DNA of 64,000 nt from an uncultured Propionibacterium sp. (GTDB taxonomy: Bacteria > Actinomycetota > Actinomycetes > Propionibacteriales > Propionibacteriaceae): contig CALHWB010000016.1 in assembly GCA_938036835.1 (NCBI GenBank), positions 8,014 to 72,013 on the forward strand, in the 5' to 3' direction. Under the pieces are notes generated by a model. It was given only the letters and a program-made list of their open reading frames with translations. It searched no databases and was not told the origin of the DNA. The translations under genes were made by a program, and so were the position numbers. Positions 40,912 through 49,701 of this stretch are shown one piece after another (the first letter of the stretch is position 1; each line of letters opens with the position of its first letter).

Positions 40912-40917
40912 AGCCTA
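40912..40917 (-). promoter_or_regulatory. -10 box of the lactonase gene (leaderless)
   Basis: On the minus strand TAGGCT ends 6 nt before ATG 40905, so transcription should start at the start codon. Confidence 0.5.
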
Positions 40918-41123
40918 GAAGAATGCCTGCTACCGGGAAGGCACCAGCCGGCCGGCGATGGTTGCCGATCGAACCGGTCGAGGGGCTAGCGGCTGTGTTG
41001 GGGCGGCGTGAAATGGCTGCGGGCTGGCGCGCCACAGACACTGGTGCCGGGTCGGTGTATCGGCCATCCGGCGGTCGGCGGTGGCTTTTCCGGATACTGC
41101 CGCGGTTGAGGCCGGGTCCGCGA

Positions 41124-42596
41124 TCATGCCGGCGTTGGGGCTGAATCGGCGGGGCCGAATTTGCCGGCTCGGATCGCGGCGCGCAAGGCGGCATGGTCTG
41201 TTTCGGTCTGGTCGGCATAGGCCCTGGCGAATCGGACGAAGGCCAGCGCGGCAGCGTCTGACTTACCCAGATATCCGGCTATCCGGGAGGTCCCCGAGGT
41301 GCGGGCGTGCCCCTTGGCCAGCAGCAGTCCCAGGACTCGGGCGTAATCGGTCAGGGCGTCGGGGTCGAGATCGTCGAGCACCACGGCGCCCTTCATGTTG
41401 CGGTACTGCCGGACGTAGACCTGGATCGCCGGCGACCCGGGCATGTGGGAGCCGTCCGCCAGGTGGGTGGCGATGCTGGTTTCCAGCAGCATCGGTAGGC
41501 TGGCCCAGCCCAGCAGGGGATCGCTGACCGTCTGCAATGCCTGCTGGTATTCCACGACCCGTTGACCCTGATGCGGGTGCAGGGCATGCTCGCCGTGCAC
41601 ATAGGGGGCCAGTACCGATCGTTGGGCCTGCTTGAGCTGTAGGAAGAGCACATCGTCCGGGCTGGAACCGACCAGCAATGCGATGAAGGCCCGCAAACCG
41701 ACAGAGCCGACACCCACCACTCGATGGGCCGCATCGACCAGTTCATAACCGCCGATCACCCGGCGCCATTGCAACGGCAGGGTGGCTAGGTAATCGTCCA
41801 GTCCTTGGGCGATCTGATCGAATCGAGCGGGCGAAACCCGCGAAACCAGCGGTGGGTCCTCCACGATCCGCCGGCCGTGTGCGCAGGGCTGGGTCAGCTT
41901 CGGCAGGGCTCGGTCCGAGGTACGCAGCCGGGCCTTCTGGGCTGCTCGTTCCACCTCGTCGCGCAGGGACGGTTCGATCACGGTCTGGGTGAGCCGGGCC
42001 AGATCGACCCGCAGGAAGCTGCGGGACAGCAACGGCACCTCGGCCAGGTGGCTCAATTCATCGCGATAGGCGGTTACGCAGGCGTGCACCGCATCGGCGC
42101 ACTGCTGTTCGTTCAGGCCGTTCTGTCGCCCGGCTACCCAGACGCTGGCCACCAGCCGCCGGACATCCCACTCCCATGATCCCGGGTGGGCTTCGTCGAA
42201 GTCGTTGAGGTCGAGGACGAGTTCCCCCTCGGGGGAACGGTAGAAACCGAAATTGCCCAGGTGGGCGTCCCCGCAGACGATCGCGCTGATCCCGGTTGCC
42301 GGCAGGCTGGCGCAATCGGCGGCGCAGATCCCGGCGCTGCCGCGCAGGAAGCCGTAGGGGGACGAACTCATCCGTTGCAGGCGCACCGGCAGCAGCTGTG
42401 GGATGCGTCCGACGTGGGCGCGCTGTACCTGGGTCACGATGTCAACCCGGTCATCGGCTGGCCGCCAGCGGCCCAACTCGGAGCGAGGCACCCGGGCGCG
42501 CAGCGATTTGCCATAGGCCCGGGATTCGCCCCGGGAGCGAACCGGGCTACGGACCGAACGGAAAGCGCCGGGATCGGCTTCGGACAACGTTGCCAT
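41124..42596 (-). CDS. DUF2252 family protein
   Basis: 490 residues (506 from the alternative ATG at 42644). DUF2252 proteins are actinobacterial kinase-fold-like proteins of unknown activity. Family features: SSPYGFLRGSAGI, the GDAHLGNFGFYRSPEGELVLDLNDFDEAHPG block (APH/kinase-like catalytic HxDxxxxN-type GDAHLGN and DxxD), WDVRRLVASVWVAG, RVVGVGSVGLRAFIALLVG and YVRQYRNMKGA. The GDAHLGN and DLNDFDE pair suggests phosphotransferase chemistry (inference). Neither start has a convincing RBS. It stands alone, divergent from the Bax-inhibitor-type gene. Confidence 0.9.
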   Translation of the reverse strand: MATLSEADPGAFRSVRSPVRSRGESRAYGKSLRARVPRSELGRWRPADDRVDIVTQVQRAHVGRIPQLLPVRLQRMSSSPYGFLRGSAGICAADCASLPATGISAIVCGDAHLGNFGFYRSPEGELVLDLNDFDEAHPGSWEWDVRRLVASVWVAGRQNGLNEQQCADAVHACVTAYRDELSHLAEVPLLSRSFLRVDLARLTQTVIEPSLRDEVERAAQKARLRTSDRALPKLTQPCAHGRRIVEDPPLVSRVSPARFDQIAQGLDDYLATLPLQWRRVIGGYELVDAAHRVVGVGSVGLRAFIALLVGSSPDDVLFLQLKQAQRSVLAPYVHGEHALHPHQGQRVVEYQQALQTVSDPLLGWASLPMLLETSIATHLADGSHMPGSPAIQVYVRQYRNMKGAVVLDDLDPDALTDYARVLGLLLAKGHARTSGTSRIAGYLGKSDAAALAFVRFARAYADQTETDHAALRAAIRAGKFGPADSAPTPA

Positions 42597-42721
42597 GGGC
42601 CGATCATGGCATGCCCCGCATTCCCGATTGGGGAAATCCCTCATTGGTTGGGCCGGTGCCGCCGCCTACGATGGACGCACGGCCCCCGGGCCACCAGAAA
42701 TGCCAATAGGAGGTTTACCCG

Positions 42722-43561
42722 GTGCGCACCAACAACCCTGTTTTTTCCCGTCCTAATGCCTTCGCCCCGGGCCAGCAGTCCCAAGACGGATTCCGGGCTG
42801 ACTATACCTGGAGTCCTCAGCGAGGCGGTCAGTTGCCCGGGCAGGGCGGCTATCCTCCGATGGCGGCTGACCGATCGGTGTCGCTGCAGGGCCGGATGTC
42901 GATCGAGGATGTCATCACCAAGACCGCGGTTTTGCTTCTGGCGCTGGTGGGCGCCGGTGGTTTTACCTGGTTCCTGATGCCGCGGAATCTGCTTCTGCCG
43001 GTTGCGGCTGTCGGATCGCTGGTGGCATTCTTCACCGTGATGGTGGTCAGTGCCCGGCGCAATGTGCCGGTTGCCGGGGTGATCGCCTATGCCGTGGTCG
43101 AGGGAGTGGTCATCGGTGGCTGGAGCCGGCTCCTGGAGGCGCTCTATCCCGGCATCGTGATGCAGGCGGTGTTGGGGACGATCGTCGCCGCCGCCATGGT
43201 GCTGGCCGCCTATCGGTTCCTGGGCGCGAGAGTGCGTGGCCGGTTGGCCCAGATCGTGACCTTGTCGATCATGGGCTACGCGGTGATGGCGTTGATCAGC
43301 TTCGTGCTCTACTTTGCGAATGTGAACATCGGCTGGTCCGCGATGGGCCCCGGCGCGGGCCCGCTGGCCTGGCTGTCTGCCGGGGTGGGCGTGGTGCTGG
43401 CCACCGCCAGCCTGCTGATGGATTTCGATTCGATCGAGCAGGGCGTCCGGATGGGGGCGCCCGAGCAGGAGTCCTGGCGGGGCGCTTTCGGTCTGATCGT
43501 CACGCTGATCTGGCTGTACACGCTGCTGCTGCGCATTCTGAGCTTCTTCCGCAGCGAGTGA
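42722..43561 (+). CDS. Bax inhibitor-1/YccA family membrane protein
   Basis: 279 residues: a Gln/Gly/Pro-rich cytoplasmic N-terminus of about 60 residues, then seven hydrophobic helices. Family features: VIAYAVVEGVVIGGWSRLLE in the middle and, near the end, LLMDFDSIEQGVRMGAPEQESWRGAFGL with the conserved acidic pair that gates the TMBIM channel (Asp in DFD). Bacterial homologues such as BsYetJ are pH-sensitive calcium leak channels. GTG 42722 follows GGAGG 8-9 nt upstream. A hairpin terminator follows. Confidence 0.92.
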   Translation: MRTNNPVFSRPNAFAPGQQSQDGFRADYTWSPQRGGQLPGQGGYPPMAADRSVSLQGRMSIEDVITKTAVLLLALVGAGGFTWFLMPRNLLLPVAAVGSLVAFFTVMVVSARRNVPVAGVIAYAVVEGVVIGGWSRLLEALYPGIVMQAVLGTIVAAAMVLAAYRFLGARVRGRLAQIVTLSIMGYAVMALISFVLYFANVNIGWSAMGPGAGPLAWLSAGVGVVLATASLLMDFDSIEQGVRMGAPEQESWRGAFGLIVTLIWLYTLLLRILSFFRSE

Positions 43562-43622
43562 GCCAGCCCACCGGCCACCGGCTTGGCCTATCACAGCCCG
43601 ATCGCACCGGCCCGGCGTAACC

Positions 43623-43655
43623 CCCGGTTCGGTGCCTTTTCGGCACCGAACCGGG
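43623..43655. terminator. Bidirectional hairpin between BI-1 and NUDIX genes
   Basis: CCCGGTTCGGTGCC (43623-43636) and GGCACCGAACCGGG (43642-43655) form a perfect 14-bp stem with a TTTTC loop between two convergent genes. Confidence 0.75.
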
Positions 43656-43669
43656 TCCCGGCCGTGGTT

Positions 43670-44500
43670 TCAATCGCTGGTATCGGCCAAGCCGGTGGCC
43701 GGTGGGGCGCCGACCGCGACTTGCCGCACGGTGGTCCGGTTGACGCCTTGCGCGGTTGCCGGATGCGCTGAACCGGGGCTTTCGGGCTCGGCCTGGGCTA
43801 TCTGGATCTGCGCCAGATGGCGGTCCAGCAGGGAACGCGCCCCGGATGTCCAGGGCAGCGCTCGCCAGCGGTGCAGGGTCACCCAGGCGGCCGACCTGGT
43901 GGTGCCGTCGATATCGAGGACGCGTGGCTCGGTTGGTTTATCGCAGATCGCTGAATAGATGATTCGCAGCGCCTGGAAGTCCTCCAATACCCCGATGGGG
44001 GAGCGGCCGATCCAATGATCCGATTGCACATCCAGCAGTCGGATGATCCGCACATGCTGTGCGGTCTCCTCGGTGATCTCGCGAACCACTCCGGCGCTGG
44101 GGGTTTCACCGGTCTCCAGGCCGCCGCCGGGCAGCTGCCATAGGCCGGGGATGGCGGTGCGTTCGGAGCATTGCGTGCCCAGTACGCCACGCAGCGACCG
44201 CACTATCGCATAGGCTGCGATCCGCTGGTGGGGTACCGCGATCTCGCCCTTGGCGATGCGTAACTCGGGATCCAGCCCGCGCTGCTTGATCCGTGGCGGC
44301 CGTGACCTGCCGGTGCGGGGCCGAACCTGTGCGGTGAGCACCACCCCGGCATCTTCCAGGTGGGCGCTCAGCAGTTGCCTCAGCACCCACCCTCGTCGCC
44401 AGAGCATCATGCGGGGATCCTCCCCATGGGCAAGAATCCCTTGCACGCAGATTCCTGCTCCGGGGGCCAGCACCCCGACGATTCGCATGCGAATCATCAT
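43670..44500 (-). CDS. NUDIX hydrolase with N-terminal extension
   Basis: 276 residues. The NUDIX box is at about residues 124-146: GGGLETGE, seven residues, REITEET followed by A where the usual G stands. The metal-binding REXXEE part is intact, so pyrophosphohydrolase activity is likely; substrate unknown. About 110 residues precede it and include a QLLSAHLEDAGVVLTAQVRPR segment that I do not recognise. The last 45 residues are Ala/Pro-rich. A 16-bp perfect palindrome covers codons 2-7. It is convergent with BI-1 and runs after the lipoprotein gene. Confidence 0.82.
   Translation of the reverse strand: MMIRMRIVGVLAPGAGICVQGILAHGEDPRMMLWRRGWVLRQLLSAHLEDAGVVLTAQVRPRTGRSRPPRIKQRGLDPELRIAKGEIAVPHQRIAAYAIVRSLRGVLGTQCSERTAIPGLWQLPGGGLETGETPSAGVVREITEETAQHVRIIRLLDVQSDHWIGRSPIGVLEDFQALRIIYSAICDKPTEPRVLDIDGTTRSAAWVTLHRWRALPWTSGARSLLDRHLAQIQIAQAEPESPGSAHPATAQGVNRTTVRQVAVGAPPATGLADTSD
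44480..44495. repeat. Perfect 16-bp palindrome at the NUDIX gene start
   Basis: GATTCGCATGCGAATC reads the same on both strands and overlaps the first codons of the NUDIX gene; it could be an operator or chance in a coding start. Confidence 0.4.
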
Positions 44501-44581
44501 CCCATACTCGTTCCGGTGTCACCATCGCGTCCCGGGCCCGCAGCGCAGGGTCTGGGTGGATCGGCCATATGGATGCCGGTA

Positions 44582-45547
44582 TCACGGATGCTTGAGCGGC
44601 ACCCCGGCGAGGTCGGTTTCGAGTTCGGCCCCGTTGACCGTCAGGGTGATCTGGGGTGCGGATGCATCGGCGGGCTGATGGACCTCAAGGGTCACCGCCG
44701 ATTGCGGCGGTTGATCGACCAGCCCGGGACCGGTGCGCAACAGCAGGCCCAGAACCTCGGGTCGGATCTGATCGTGGGTGAACTGCGTGCCGGACGGGGT
44801 TTCACGGCGGCGTGCGAGATACATCGGGACGTTGGCGGGTCTGATCCGGCGCTCCACCACCCCGGGTGTGGCGACCACATCGACCCAGATCCGTTGTCCA
44901 CCATCCACGCCTACTGCCACCACCAGCAGCCGGTTGACGGTGACGTCGGCCAGGGCGATCGCGATGTCGGCATTGGAGGTGTAGTCCAGGCGCGGAATCA
45001 GTTCGCCGTCGGCGGTGAAGAACACCGTTGAGGATTCCGGCGTGGTGGTCACCGTCATCAGTGCTTCGCCATGATCGTACTCGGTGATATGCAGCTCCTG
45101 CCGGTTTCTCTCCCCGGTCACCTCGGCAGCCTTCCTGAACAGGGCGGCGATGTCGGACAGGTTGAATCGCTGCGGATCGAATCCGGTGGCCGCCACCAGG
45201 TCGGCACCGTCGTCGCTGGGAGTGATCTTTCCGGCCAGCCACAGCACCGAGCGCGGACGATTGCCGGTTTCCACGTAGGTCAGCCGTGCCTGTTCGCGGC
45301 TGATGGTGACCTTGACCACGGGCCGCCATTCAGCGGCCGCCACCAACTCGGCCACCACCTGCTGGGCAAGGCCTGGGGTGAACAGATCGTGTTCGGGTGG
45401 CAGTGTACCGCTGGTGGTTTCCTGCTGGGTCGATGCGGTGGTGGGAGCCTTTTGATCTGCGGTGGTTGCGGGGGAATGCGGGACGCAGGCCGTCAGGACC
45501 GCCGTCAGGCAGCCCAGCATCACGATCTTGCGTGCTAACCGTGCCAC
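44582..45547 (-). CDS. Predicted lipoprotein, GerMN-like region (function unknown)
   Basis: 321 residues. Signal peptide ARLARKIVMLGCLTAVLTAC with lipobox LTAC, then a Thr/Ser/Ala-rich linker (to about 55) and a mixed alpha/beta exported part with no recognised catalytic motif (VEVTISREQARLTYVET-like strands, LVVAVGVDGGQRIWVDVVA near 205). GTG 45547 has TAGTCT 6 nt upstream on the minus strand, again a leaderless pattern. It is divergent from the DNA glycosylase gene. The role in the envelope is unknown. Confidence 0.75.
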   Translation of the reverse strand: MARLARKIVMLGCLTAVLTACVPHSPATTADQKAPTTASTQQETTSGTLPPEHDLFTPGLAQQVVAELVAAAEWRPVVKVTISREQARLTYVETGNRPRSVLWLAGKITPSDDGADLVAATGFDPQRFNLSDIAALFRKAAEVTGERNRQELHITEYDHGEALMTVTTTPESSTVFFTADGELIPRLDYTSNADIAIALADVTVNRLLVVAVGVDGGQRIWVDVVATPGVVERRIRPANVPMYLARRRETPSGTQFTHDQIRPEVLGLLLRTGPGLVDQPPQSAVTLEVHQPADASAPQITLTVNGAELETDLAGVPLKHP

Positions 45548-45584
45548 ACAGGCAGACTACTCGGATCGCACGGCTGCGGGCATT

Positions 45585-46178
45585 ATGAGACCCATGACGG
45601 CTCTCGACTGGGGCAGACCGGCGGATGAGTTGGCGCCTAAGGTGCTGGGCGGCATCTTACGGCATGGTGCCGTGCGCTTGCGGATAACCGAGGTGGAGGC
45701 CTATCTGGGCACCCAGGACCCGGCATCCCATGCCTTCCGTGGCCCGATCGGGCGGGCTAGGACGATGTTCGGCCCGCCAGGTCGTCTTTATGTCTATCTC
45801 AGCTATGGCATCCATCTGGCCGCCAACCTGGTTTGCTCACCGCCTGGCGACGCCTCGGCGCTGTTGCTGCGATCCGCCGAGGTACTGGACGGCGAGGTGG
45901 CCTCCGGGCTGCCCCGGCGTGGCCCGGGACCCGCTACCGGACCGGGCAGGCTGGGGCGTGTCCTGGGGCTCAGCTTGGCCGATGATGGGGCAATCCTGGG
46001 CGGGGAATACCGCTTCGAGCCGTGCCCGGTGCCGACGGGTATGGTGTTGCGGGGTCCGCGGGTCGGTGTCTCCCGGGCGGCCGATTGGCAACTTCGATTC
46101 TGGCTGGCCGGTGACCCCACGGTGAGCGTTTACCGGCGCAGCCCCCGGGCACCGATCCCCGCGTCAACCGATGGCTGA
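45585..46178 (+). CDS. DNA-3-methyladenine glycosylase (AAG/MPG family)
   Basis: 197-residue base-excision repair enzyme that removes 3-methyladenine and other alkylated purines. It has the family run ITEVEAYLGTQDPASHAFRG (catalytic Glu in TEVEAY at about 25, then DPASHAFRG), the MFGPPGRLYVYLSYGIH block and LLRSAEVLDGE, RRGPGPATGPGRLGRVLGL. Length is normal. Two start Mets (45585, 45594) are equally possible, both on a short leader. It shares an intergenic region with the divergent lipoprotein gene. Confidence 0.93.
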   Translation: MRPMTALDWGRPADELAPKVLGGILRHGAVRLRITEVEAYLGTQDPASHAFRGPIGRARTMFGPPGRLYVYLSYGIHLAANLVCSPPGDASALLLRSAEVLDGEVASGLPRRGPGPATGPGRLGRVLGLSLADDGAILGGEYRFEPCPVPTGMVLRGPRVGVSRAADWQLRFWLAGDPTVSVYRRSPRAPIPASTDG

Positions 46179-46299
46179 AATGCTGCCAAGGAATCGCCAA
46201 GATCGGTGCGCGCCGACTGCGGTACTACTACAGTTTCACCAAGCCCGACTCCAGCGGGGGAGCGGGCGGAATATAACTCGACCAAGAAGTGAGGTCCCC

Positions 46300-46707
46300 A
46301 TGGAACAGACAAGCGAGGCCACTGGCGAGACCCAAGGCAAGGTTGTGGTCGGTCGGACCGTCCCCAGGCCGGTGAAGGTCGTTTGGGATGCCCTGATGGG
46401 CTCCGAAGGCTCCGAGGCGCTGCTGGGCCCGGGGGCCCAGCTGGGGGAGAAGGGCCACACCTGGCAATCCCACGATGGCCGGCAGGGCGTCATCCGAAGT
46501 TTCCATCCGCTGGAGCAGATCAGGTTCTCTTGGCGACTCCACGACTCGTCAGCTCCGACCAAGGTTTCGGTCGATCTGATCCCGCAGGACGCCAACTCCA
46601 CCAGGATCGAGATCACCCATTCCCAGTTGGGTGACGATGCCAAGTCGGATTGGATCAAGGATCGCTGGACGGCGGCGCTGGATCGGATCGAATCCGAGTG
46701 CTTGTAA
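46300..46707 (+). CDS. SRPBCC (START/AHSA1-like) domain protein
   Basis: 135 residues of the Bet v1-like SRPBCC fold: GRTVPRPVKVVWDALMGSEGSEALLG at the start (hydrophobic helix-grip), IRSFHPLEQIRFSWRLHD in the middle and a C-terminal amphipathic helix KSDWIKDRWTAALDRIESECL. Members bind hydrophobic ligands; AHSA1-type proteins may modulate stress or lipid processes. ATG 46300 follows GTGAGG. Single gene, no obvious operon partner. Confidence 0.85.
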   Translation: MEQTSEATGETQGKVVVGRTVPRPVKVVWDALMGSEGSEALLGPGAQLGEKGHTWQSHDGRQGVIRSFHPLEQIRFSWRLHDSSAPTKVSVDLIPQDANSTRIEITHSQLGDDAKSDWIKDRWTAALDRIESECL

Positions 46708-46806
46708 ACCTGGACGCCTCCTGGGCGTGCGGGGATGACTGGGCCGGGCGTTCGGGTGTGTGGGCTTACCGTTCGGCTGTCCTGCGCGCCAACGTCCGGT
46801 CGGGTC

Positions 46807-46812
46807 TAGGCT
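46807..46812 (+). promoter_or_regulatory. -10 box, leaderless start of the two-TM protein gene
   Basis: TAGGCT ends 6 nt before ATG 46819. Confidence 0.5.
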
Positions 46813-46818
46813 CATCGC

Positions 46819-47220
46819 ATGCTTAAGTTTTCCAAGAATGTGCTTTCTTGGCTCGGGGTGTTCGCCCTGGTCGCCTTTGCCGGGGTGCTGATCTACGACG
46901 TCATCATGATCAATCAATTGCATGCGGTAGCCGGCTCCAACCGCAGTACCGACTACCAGAACCCCCGCAACTGGGTGTTGATCGCCTGCGGCCTGGGTCT
47001 GCTCGCTGGATTTCTGCTCGGGGCGGCGCTGGCATTGCCCAGCAAGTCCTTCCGCGCGCGACTAGCCGAGATGCGGGCACAGGAGGCGACTGACGAGGGT
47101 GTGGGTACCGGTCGGGGGCATGGCGAACTCCGCGATTCCCACCTCGCGGAGGCGCCGCTGGAACTGGACCGGCCCACCCCGTCGACGGCAGACGACGATC
47201 GGTCTCGGCCCGGCGAGTGA
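46819..47220 (+). CDS. Two-TM membrane protein of unknown function
   Basis: 133 residues. Two hydrophobic segments (VLSWLGVFALVAFAGVLIYDVIMI, about 8-30; WVLIACGLGLLAGFLLGAALAL, about 52-73) with a short NRSTDYQNPRNW loop between them, then a charged, disordered tail. The shape resembles small actinobacterial membrane proteins often named LapA-like, but I cannot assign it. No RBS: leaderless from the preceding TAGGCT. Confidence 0.7.
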   Translation: MLKFSKNVLSWLGVFALVAFAGVLIYDVIMINQLHAVAGSNRSTDYQNPRNWVLIACGLGLLAGFLLGAALALPSKSFRARLAEMRAQEATDEGVGTGRGHGELRDSHLAEAPLELDRPTPSTADDDRSRPGE

Positions 47221-47286
47221 ATCCGCCGGTATCCGTGCAGATAGCTCATCCGAGGGCGATATCGCCGGGCTCGTTGTGGTATCTGC

Positions 47287-48948
47287 TCAGCGGCGGAACA
47301 GCCGGCCGGTGAGGTTGGTGACCAGGCAATCCAGTGATTGGGGTAGCTTGGCCAGGTGCCAATCGGCCGGCCCGTGATACCAGTCCAGGTCTTCCGAGTC
47401 GGCGTCCTCGTCGTCGTCGGCCGCGACGAACGCCTGCGTCCAACGCTCGGCGCCGCCCAGCACCACCGCATACGGCAGGATGCGCGACAGTTCGGCAAGC
47501 TCCTGGCCTGGCGGGGCTTCGTCGGTGGGTTGGATACGCAGCTGGCCCGCTAGGATTCTCAGCCCGGCTAGCGCCGAACTGCCGCTCGCCGTGCGGGCAG
47601 GCATCCGGCCGTGGAGAGCGAGGAATCCGGCGGCTAGGGCAACCAGCACCAGGCCGAGCAGACCGAAACTGGTAAAGGCGACCAGCAATCCGAGGATTGC
47701 GCAGGCTATGCCGACCAGGATCCACCCAATCCTGCTGAAGCCGTACCGGACGGTGTCGGGTCGTTGCTGGAACCAGCCCCGGGTCATAACCTCTTCGTAG
47801 AGCTGGTTCTGCAGGGTGGGGACCGACTTGTGCAGTCGGTCGATTTCGGAGACGAGGATTCCCTCCTTGCCGATGGCATTCACCAGGGTCTGCTCGTAGT
47901 CGAGGAGTTCGTCTGTGCCCTTGCGGGCAACGATCTTCCAATCCAGTGGGTCGTAGCGGTCGCCGGCTGACAGCTCGATGATGCGTAGATGGCCTCGTAC
48001 CGCCAGATCGAGGATGGTGGCGGTGATGTCGATCGGATCGACGTATTCGTCGGCCAGCGTCCCGACCAGCCCCGGACGGATGTTCCCGCGTACCCGGAAG
48101 TTCGTCTGGCCCGAGCCTACCGAGTCGAATGAGGCGATCACGGTGGGTTCGCTGGCCGCCGAATCGGCGCCGATCCGCCGGTTAAGATGGGCCAGCAGCA
48201 CCAGGCCCAGGACTGCCGCTCCGAATCCGGCCAACAGATTGCCTACCGAGTGGCCGAAGGCGCGGTCCAAACTCCAGCGGTGAGTGATGCGTTCGCTGAC
48301 TGGTATCGTGTTGCCCGAGTAGGTCATGGTGCCCTGGACGACGCCTCCGGGGGCCAGCCGGGCCTCTTCGAATTGCAGATCCGGCCCGCTTTCACCGCCG
48401 CCATAGTATACCCCGCAGGTCCTCAGCGATCCTGCCAAACCGCTTTGACAGCGGTAGTCGCCTACTAGGGCGCCCGGATGAACCACGCCGGTGACGCGTT
48501 CGATCGGAAGCGATACGCCTTGAACCAGTGGCCAATAGAACTCGACCTGGCCATCGGTGCGCATATGGGTGACCCCATCGGCCACATAGCTCACGGTGAT
48601 GGCTGCGGTGAGCCGGCTGGTGTCGAGGCCGATGACGATTGCGTCGGATTGCTTTTCGATGCTGATAGGCAAGTCCGTCCCGGCCGAGGTCGCCTTCAAA
48701 TCGGTGATGGTGAAGTTGTGGATCGCATCGCCGTTGGCTGCCAGCTTGGTGTGCAGTTTGATGGCGAGCTGGGCCGGGGCGGGATTCGTCAGTTCGATCT
48801 TTGCCGAATACTCCAGCTTGCCGGCATCGGTCACCCGTGCCTCGATCTGGTAGTTCAGAATACCGCCGTCCTCGGCCCGGGCCGGGCTGCCCAGCCCGAT
48901 CAGCAGCGCGGCAACCAGTAGGAACATCGCTGGGATCTTGCGGGTCAT
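47287..48948 (-). CDS. DUF2207 domain-containing membrane protein
   Basis: 553 residues. A signal peptide (to about 26, cut after ARA), then an extracellular beta-rich DUF2207 region (NYQIEARVTDAGKLEYSAKIEL ... GVVHPGALVGDYRCQSG, with DGVTHMRTDGQVEFYWPLVQG), a membrane helix near 225-245, a cytoplasmic part with SEIDRLHKSVPTLQNQLYEEV, then two more helices and an acidic C-terminus. The family function is unknown. ATG 48948 follows AAAGGAG; an ATG 11 codons earlier lacks an RBS. The following gene on the same strand is not coupled. Confidence 0.88.
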   Translation of the reverse strand: MTRKIPAMFLLVAALLIGLGSPARAEDGGILNYQIEARVTDAGKLEYSAKIELTNPAPAQLAIKLHTKLAANGDAIHNFTITDLKATSAGTDLPISIEKQSDAIVIGLDTSRLTAAITVSYVADGVTHMRTDGQVEFYWPLVQGVSLPIERVTGVVHPGALVGDYRCQSGLAGSLRTCGVYYGGGESGPDLQFEEARLAPGGVVQGTMTYSGNTIPVSERITHRWSLDRAFGHSVGNLLAGFGAAVLGLVLLAHLNRRIGADSAASEPTVIASFDSVGSGQTNFRVRGNIRPGLVGTLADEYVDPIDITATILDLAVRGHLRIIELSAGDRYDPLDWKIVARKGTDELLDYEQTLVNAIGKEGILVSEIDRLHKSVPTLQNQLYEEVMTRGWFQQRPDTVRYGFSRIGWILVGIACAILGLLVAFTSFGLLGLVLVALAAGFLALHGRMPARTASGSSALAGLRILAGQLRIQPTDEAPPGQELAELSRILPYAVVLGGAERWTQAFVAADDDEDADSEDLDWYHGPADWHLAKLPQSLDCLVTNLTGRLFRR

Positions 48949-49001
48949 GTCGACTCCTTTGGCCGCTGGGCCAGCAGGCATGTGGGGATGACAGCCCGAG
49001 T

Positions 49002-49514
49002 CTAGCGGGTTGTGGGCTTGCCCGCAGACGCATGTCCTCCTGGATATCCACCGCCGATGACGCCACCCTGCTGCGGGGACTGGTGGGTTTGCTCGTCCTC
49101 GTCTTCGTTTTCGCCGGAAGCCGATGACCCGGCCTCCGGGGTGCTGCCTACGCTTCGTGACTCGCTGGGGGTTCCCTCATAGGAGGCCTCGTTTTGGGGT
49201 ACCCCGGTGATGATCGGCTCGGGAGTCCAGCGTTTGCCGGTCTGCTTGGGCGAATAGAAGGAAGTAGGTCCGGCGGCTGCCGCGTCGTTGGGTTCGGGCT
49301 GCGGATTTGCCGCGGCATTCTGGGGCGCGCGGCCGATAGCGATGGTCAAGGCCATCAGGGCCACCACCAGAGCGATCGCGCCTACGATCAGCACGCCAAC
49401 CATACCGCCACCGCCGGCTCGGCCCGGTTTGCCTGCCGGCAGCAGCCAAGGACGCTCGCCCGCCCGTTGCCCGGGCTGTACGGGGATGATTTCGGTCTCA
49501 GCGTCGTCGGCCAT
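49002..49514 (-). CDS. Single-TM protein with Pro/Ser/Glu-rich exported tail
   Basis: 170 residues: a cytoplasmic N-terminus (MADDAETEIIPVQPGQRAG), one membrane helix (GVLIVGAIALVVALMALTIAIG, about 39-60) and a low-complexity tail rich in Pro, Ser, Gly, Glu. No domain recognised. It lies upstream of DUF2207 on the same strand with a 53-nt gap. Composition agrees with a real gene but no function can be given. Confidence 0.65.
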   Translation of the reverse strand: MADDAETEIIPVQPGQRAGERPWLLPAGKPGRAGGGGMVGVLIVGAIALVVALMALTIAIGRAPQNAAANPQPEPNDAAAAGPTSFYSPKQTGKRWTPEPIITGVPQNEASYEGTPSESRSVGSTPEAGSSASGENEDEDEQTHQSPQQGGVIGGGYPGGHASAGKPTTR

Positions 49515-49701
49515 GGACTCTCCGATCGGTTTATGCGGTCTTCAGCAGTCTCTCAGAATCCGTACCCTACAAGTCTAGGGGTTGGCTTCCAAGGTGTATT
49601 AAGGGAGGGTCGTCCAGAGGCCGGAGGCATGGCTTGCGGTGGCCGGGTTATTCCTTTTTGGCTAGGTGCTACCCCTTGCAGGGAGGGCTTTGATTGGGAT
49701 T

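Noticed and set aside
42641..43594. Long minus-strand frame antisense to the BI-1 gene
   Set aside because: Gln/His/Arg-rich shadow of a hydrophobic protein; the plus-strand gene has a family match and RBS.
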